Assembly (NCBI GenBank): GCA_963969395.1
Contig: OZ017797.1
Coordinates: forward strand, 16,306,001 to 16,370,000
Length of the DNA: 64,000 nucleotides
Reading direction: 5' to 3'
Source of the DNA: Pseudoscleropodium purum
Lineage: Eukaryota > Streptophyta > Bryopsida > Hypnales > Brachytheciaceae
Position 1 is the first letter of the stretch; each line of letters starts with the position of its first letter. A model generated the notes under the pieces. That model made no database searches and was not told the DNA's origin. It saw only the letters and a list, made by a program, of their open reading frames with translations. A program made the position numbers and the translations under genes. Shown here one piece after another: positions 58,754 to 64,000 of this stretch.

Positions 58754-61700
58754 AGCAGGCGTTGCGTTCTCTCTCTCAGCTGAAAAGAGCAGCAACCACG
58801 CTGCACAATTGGTGCTTAGTTTTTATCAATTTACTGCATTTGTGAATGAAGCTCTCTGCTCAAGTTTCTGTCGTGGCTGTTGTGCTTGCACTTCAGAAAG
58901 GAAATTGAGGACATGGGCTGCCAAGCTACAAGCTTGTATTTGCACTTGTAATAGATTTATGACTGTCCCCTTGAGCTAATTTGTTTTAACAGTTGAAGAA
59001 GCAGCGTATTTGCAATGCTTATTCTTTCATAATTATCAACCATTCTTAATTTTCTGCTTTTTTTATCTGAGGTTTATAACATGTGAACTACTAAATTTTG
59101 GAGTTCTACATCCTCTCGTAGCAGTGCAGTTTTGCAGTTTCCACTATTTCAAAGAGTCATTGAGGTAACGATGCCTTTCTAAAATTGACCCCTTTCAAGA
59201 ACTAATTCTTGTCTAAAATGTATTGCTTCTATTCATGAGGTTGTGCGTACACCTGCTGTTTTTAGCACTTTGAAATTTCAGAGTTTTCTCATACAATGTC
59301 TAAAAAATGCAATAAAGAGAGAATCTAGAGTGTTCTTTTGACTTTCAATAAAATTCAACATGTAATTAAGCAATCCCAAAATAGGACTATTATTCAATTG
59401 GCTATCATGTTGATGCAATTATTGTAGGTGCACTTACCTTGAAAACAAGGAAAAATGAGATAAGCTAAGCTTATATGATGCCATTCACAAGGAGCTTTGC
59501 ATAACTTATTCATTGGGGCCTCTCTATAGTTTAAATATATGAGCTTATAGCATATATAATATTTAATCCATCAATGGAAGGTTTTTTCAAGAAAAATTGT
59601 TGGTGTATTGTCCAAAATTGAAATTAGAATATTACGTGGTAATATTTTTAGGCAATTTTTAGGTGATTGCAAGATTGCAAGATTATAACATTTGATGTTT
59701 GAAAAATATATATTATTTATTCAATTGGATTTGGATAGGAAGATTATAACATTGGGAATTTGAAAATATGTTATTTTTGATTCAACTAGACAAAAACAAC
59801 AAACTTTAAGCCCTCTTGGATTAAAATTTTCCCTCTACATAAAAATGAGGATTTATACTATTCATTAGTATATCTTATTAGGTACAGTCATGCAAAATCT
59901 TAAAAGCAAATAAGGCATCTAACTTACTTAGGTCAAGTAATTTGGCAATACACTAGCCAATTTTTGATGATTTTTTTTGTTCATTATGGAATTTGTTTTT
60001 TCAAAATTCAAATGGTGAAAATGTAGAGTCAAATTTTTTGAATACGTGGAAAAAATTCAAAATCTTTGACTTCAAAGATTGTAAGATTTTAGTGCTTAAA
60101 GTTAGAAAAAAATGTTCTTTTTTGAAATTACATTAAGACAATTTGACTCTTGTGAAATGTGATTTTAAAAATAAATTAGTGTAATTTTTTACAATTGCAT
60201 ATCATATCATGTTAGGTACATACATGCCAAATTTCAAAAGTAAATGAGGGGTTTGGCACAAAATGACCAATACTCAAACTACCCAAACTTCACCCAAGCA
60301 TCTAATCCAATTTTATTTTTCTTTCCACAAAGGCAATTAATATATGCACCTTGTGTTGAAATATGAGAAATGTCACATCTGTTCAAAATTGACTTCATAT
60401 TACCTAAACTTTCAATTGTCCATTCAATAGTCTTTTAAAGGTTAATTCGTAAGTTTTGCACATTTTTTTCTCCATTATAATGCCTAAGGGTTCTTCCATC
60501 CAATTATTTGTAGCTCCTTGGTTAAATTGTATTGTAATTTTTTCCATTAGACTATCCAAAGATACACTAAAGAATCTTAGGAGATTCTTTTGTTCTACCA
60601 AAATAATTGCAATAGCAACCTTTGATGGCTTGTGTTCCTACATGTCATCCATTTTATATACCACCTAAGCCATCTTTCCAACCAACCAATTCTTGATTTC
60701 CATCTTTTTTGATGTTTTGTATAAGTGTCTTATTTTAGTGTCTTGTCTTGGTGTTTTGTTTTGGTGTTTATCATAAGACAATGTAGTGTAGTGAAATTTT
60801 GTCTATATCGTATATTTACTAAACTTGGTGCTTTGGAAACCTTGATGGAGATGGATGCAATACAATTTATAATTACTAAAAAAATGAAGTTTGATAAGTT
60901 TCTAATCTATTTAATTTTGTTAATCTATAGTTTCAAAATTGAAATTGAAGTTGAAAAGTTCATCAATTTAGTTTATTCTTTAGATCTCAAGCACATTTTT
61001 AAGGTTGAGCAAATTTGAGGACCATCTTTTATAAATAGGACTATGTAAGAAGATTGAGAAGATGATTTGAAGTTATGACTATATAAACAAATGGAGACTT
61101 GATAGATGAAATGTGATCTAAAAACCAACAACATCCACTTTGTATATTGGCAGAGAATGTAGTGTAAAGTCATAGTACAAAAATCTAAGATATTATTTGT
61201 ACAATGTAGTGTAGAAAATACAATGCAATGTTGTTGCCAAATAGAAGATTTGTTTAGTGGAAGATGTTTTGGATTCAAAAGTCCTACCTCCTATATGGAA
61301 ATAAGGTGCAAATTCAAATGTATGTGAAGAAATTACAAGCCAAACTATGAAATTTATACAAGAATGTGAAAGCAAAGGTAGATAAAGAATCTCTCACTAC
61401 AATGTTGATGATAAATAAAACATCTGCCATAGTATAGGTGCATTAGATAATGAAGGAATATAGTAATTGGAAGCATAAATTAGATGGATTAGTTAGAAGT
61501 GAGAAAAATACAAATAATCATATTAAAAACACATAAAGTACTACAAGAAAATCATTTATAGTATACTAAAGACAATCAGATAAGGCATTTTTCCATCTAC
61601 TCCTAAGCTCTTTTGGACAACCACATAGACAATCTATACTCTAGACTTTCCAAAAATAAGAAGCAATTGGTTGTGATGACTCTAATCTTGATTGTATTAG

Positions 61701-64000
61701 AGTAATCAAAATTAGTTGAGTACTTAGAATCAATACTAAAAAGAAAGAACAAAGTTAAAGCTTAGTATAACTACACTATTATGCTCGAAAGCCTTTTCCA
61801 ATTACAAACTTAGGCATTTTGATACTTACAAGTGTCTAATGCTAGTTACATTGATTTTTAGAGGATGTGCACTATCTTTGTTGTTACTTGTTAGGTTCCA
61901 TTTTTTTGTGAGCCTACATGGCCCACCTCATAGCACAAACTTTAAACTCCAAAAATGAAAACAAGTTATATATATAGTACCACAAAGTTGTCATGAAACA
62001 AAAATTCTCTATTCTTCATTAATTATAATTCTAAAAATTGCTCACAATGTCTTCTATAACAAAAATCTCAATATCAACTTCTCCGTACTCATAAGGTATT
62101 ATTGGCCATAGATGGCATGGAAGATAGAAATTAAACTAGAAGATAGGAACTGATAGTGCATTCACAATCCCTTTGTTGCAGGTGTTTTGTTCCATATCAA
62201 GTGTCAAACACAACAATCTCACAATGTGTAGATCATATATTCAATTTTTTTTGGACATGAGCTTTGGTGTCATCCTTAGTCTTGCAAATTTATAGCTTTC
62301 AAGAAGAATCTCAATTTTGAATCATGTCTACTACATTGCAATATACAAGTCTTTTGTTGTTGTTACAAGATTTATTCAATATGTAATTAACCCCTAAAAG
62401 ACCAAGGGGTGTTTGAGCATAGCTCTTGTTTTCTTGACTAGCTCTTGCAACAAGCATAATTCCTCATTTATATAGAATAATTTTGATGATTTCCACTTTT
62501 GAAATGAAAGAATATTTGTGTAGCTTTCCTATGAAAAAAAATCAACAAAATCATACAATTTTGAAAAAATGCCACCATTGACAAGATTGATGAAAGATGT
62601 TTAGTTAGGTAGTACTTTGTACATGACCTAAAATGGGAATGTTGAAATTGGAATGCTCAAAAGTTTTCCAAAAACACTAATTTTTTTCCACAAGTACATA
62701 TCATCATGATATTGATGTGTAATTCTTTTCAAATAATTTTGAGGTGAAGAAAAGAATATGAGGATGTGAAGTGATAGTCTAGAGCATCTTCTCTATTCTC
62801 AAAGAATTCACCAAAAACCACATACTTGATCATTTTTTGATTGGATTGTACCATCGTATTTAGTGGAAAAAATCATCTAGAATCTCTTTGTTATTCAAAA
62901 GTTGTTAATGAGGTTACAGTATTGAATTTTCTACAAATGTAGTTGCAAAAGCCATGTGGTAGCCTTTTGGTCCTTTAGGGGTTAAAAGAGAGCCAAATAA
63001 CAATAATCATTTGTCACTTCTTCATTGTCTATAATTTGCTTCTACTTGACATCTTTGTGACGTGCCTTTTCTTTATTCACAAATTTAATGATTATAGACG
63101 TTTCAAACTTATCCCAATATTTTGATTATTTTATACAAGTGGACTTTTGATTTCCAAAGTCAATACTCACAAGGACAACAAATATGAAATTTTTGTAGAA
63201 TAGCAATGCTTACCTCCAATAATTGCTGAAAATTGCTCAAAACCTTAGTAGTACAAGCATACACTACTATTTCAAACATCTAAGAATAAAATCAATCATC
63301 ATGTTTATTGTGACATACATCAAAGCAATGATCCAAGATGTATATGACCTCTCTACCCCTTGCAAATTGCAATCATACTTTATACCCTACAACTTTATTG
63401 GACTTTGAATTTGAAATAGACTAGTCACTACTATAATTTCATTGGATAGTAGCGACTACTATCCTTGTATGGCATCTTCTTCATAACTTTTTATTGAACC
63501 CTCACTAGATTCTACAATACATGGCTAGCATGATTAAATGATGGTTGTTGCTCTAGAGCATGCATTCCATCAATGTCATAGCCATTTGCATTTAAAAATC
63601 TGAGCACCTAATATAATTCTTGCCATAGTAGTTTAAATTGGCTTGCAAGTTCAATATATAAGCGTTAGTGAATGTGGTGTTCTTCAAGAAAAAAAAAAGT
63701 GAGTGCATGTACTTCTTAGTGGCAATGGATAAGAATCCCGGGTTTGGTTATAGACATCTACTCCATGCATGCACTTAGAATAAATCACTTACATAGGGGT
63801 AGTACAATAGGAACAATGAGTTTAGTACCTCCATTATTTTAAGAAGCATTGATTCCCTATGACTATGTTGGATTTGGTGTAGTAGATAAAAAATGAATGT
63901 CTTTATGGGTTAACAGGAAACGCTTATCGGGACACTTGTTGATTTTTATAGCATTGGATCATTTGTGAAGGTAGTATTGAAAGTGATATGAGCTTTTGGA
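58754..64000. other. AT-rich intergenic region downstream of SGS3
   Basis: The first 300-400 bases probably hold the SGS3 3' untranslated region. The rest is repeat-rich and without credible genes. Words such as AACCCCTAAAAGACCAAGG near 62390 and GGTCCTTTAGGGGTTAAAAG near 62968 are inverted relative to each other and recur elsewhere in the window. Confidence 0.55.
59640..60450 (+). repeat. Second locus of the ~335-360-bp degenerate repeat
   Basis: Two units recur about 334 bp apart: TAGGTACAGTCATGCAAAAT (59880) and TAGGTACATACATGCCAAAT (60214). Shared words with the 45.4-kb locus include GGCAATACACTA plus TTTTTGATGATTT (45697 and 59945), ACGTGGAAAAAATTCAAAA, and ACTTTAAGCCCTCTTGGA against ACTTTGAGCCCTCTTGGA. 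Alignment continues over about 750 bp. Confidence 0.65.

Overview
The window is nuclear DNA of a green plant, most likely a land plant. Evidence: two enzymes with plastid-type transit peptides (GSA aminomutase and homoserine kinase), a plant-type EXO70, an SGS3 RNA-silencing protein, GT-AG introns of plant size, and telo-box promoter motifs. Exons are GC-richer, while introns and intergenic DNA are very AT-rich. I lean towards a bryophyte or another seedless plant, but nothing here proves the species. Gene models were built by hand by joining open frames at GT/AG sites in matching phase and comparing with remembered family motifs. No alignment or search was run.

Layout. 1-5.4 kb: AT-rich intergenic DNA with degenerate repeats and one intact non-autonomous hAT-type transposon (1738-2137, 8-bp target duplication). 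5.66-8.22 kb (+): GSA, tetrapyrrole synthesis. 9.28-10.24 kb (-): intronless fibrillarin with paired telo-boxes, convergent with GSA. 12.83-15.69 kb (+): homoserine kinase, threonine pathway. 18.05-20.79 kb (+): EXO70 exocyst subunit. 23.19-24.98 kb (-): small G-patch protein, convergent with EXO70. 30.99-33.85 kb (+): CID-domain protein of the RPRD/Rtt103 type, which binds the RNA polymerase II tail. 33.85-51.2 kb: a 17-kb desert of degenerate repeats with no credible gene. 52.81-58.75 kb (+): SGS3, with a long GC-rich leader. 58.75-64 kb: a second repeat desert.

The genes are unrelated housekeeping loci rather than a cluster. Three act in RNA metabolism (fibrillarin, CID protein, G-patch protein), and all three carry AAACCCTAA telo-boxes near their 5' ends. 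The least described content is the repeat fraction: a hAT MITE, a second short inverted-repeat family lying in or next to genes, an old family of about 335-363 bp repeats shared between the two deserts, a palindromic minisatellite motif at two loci, and several local tandem repeats. I saw no tRNA, rRNA, CRISPR, viral or transposase genes and no new multi-gene system.
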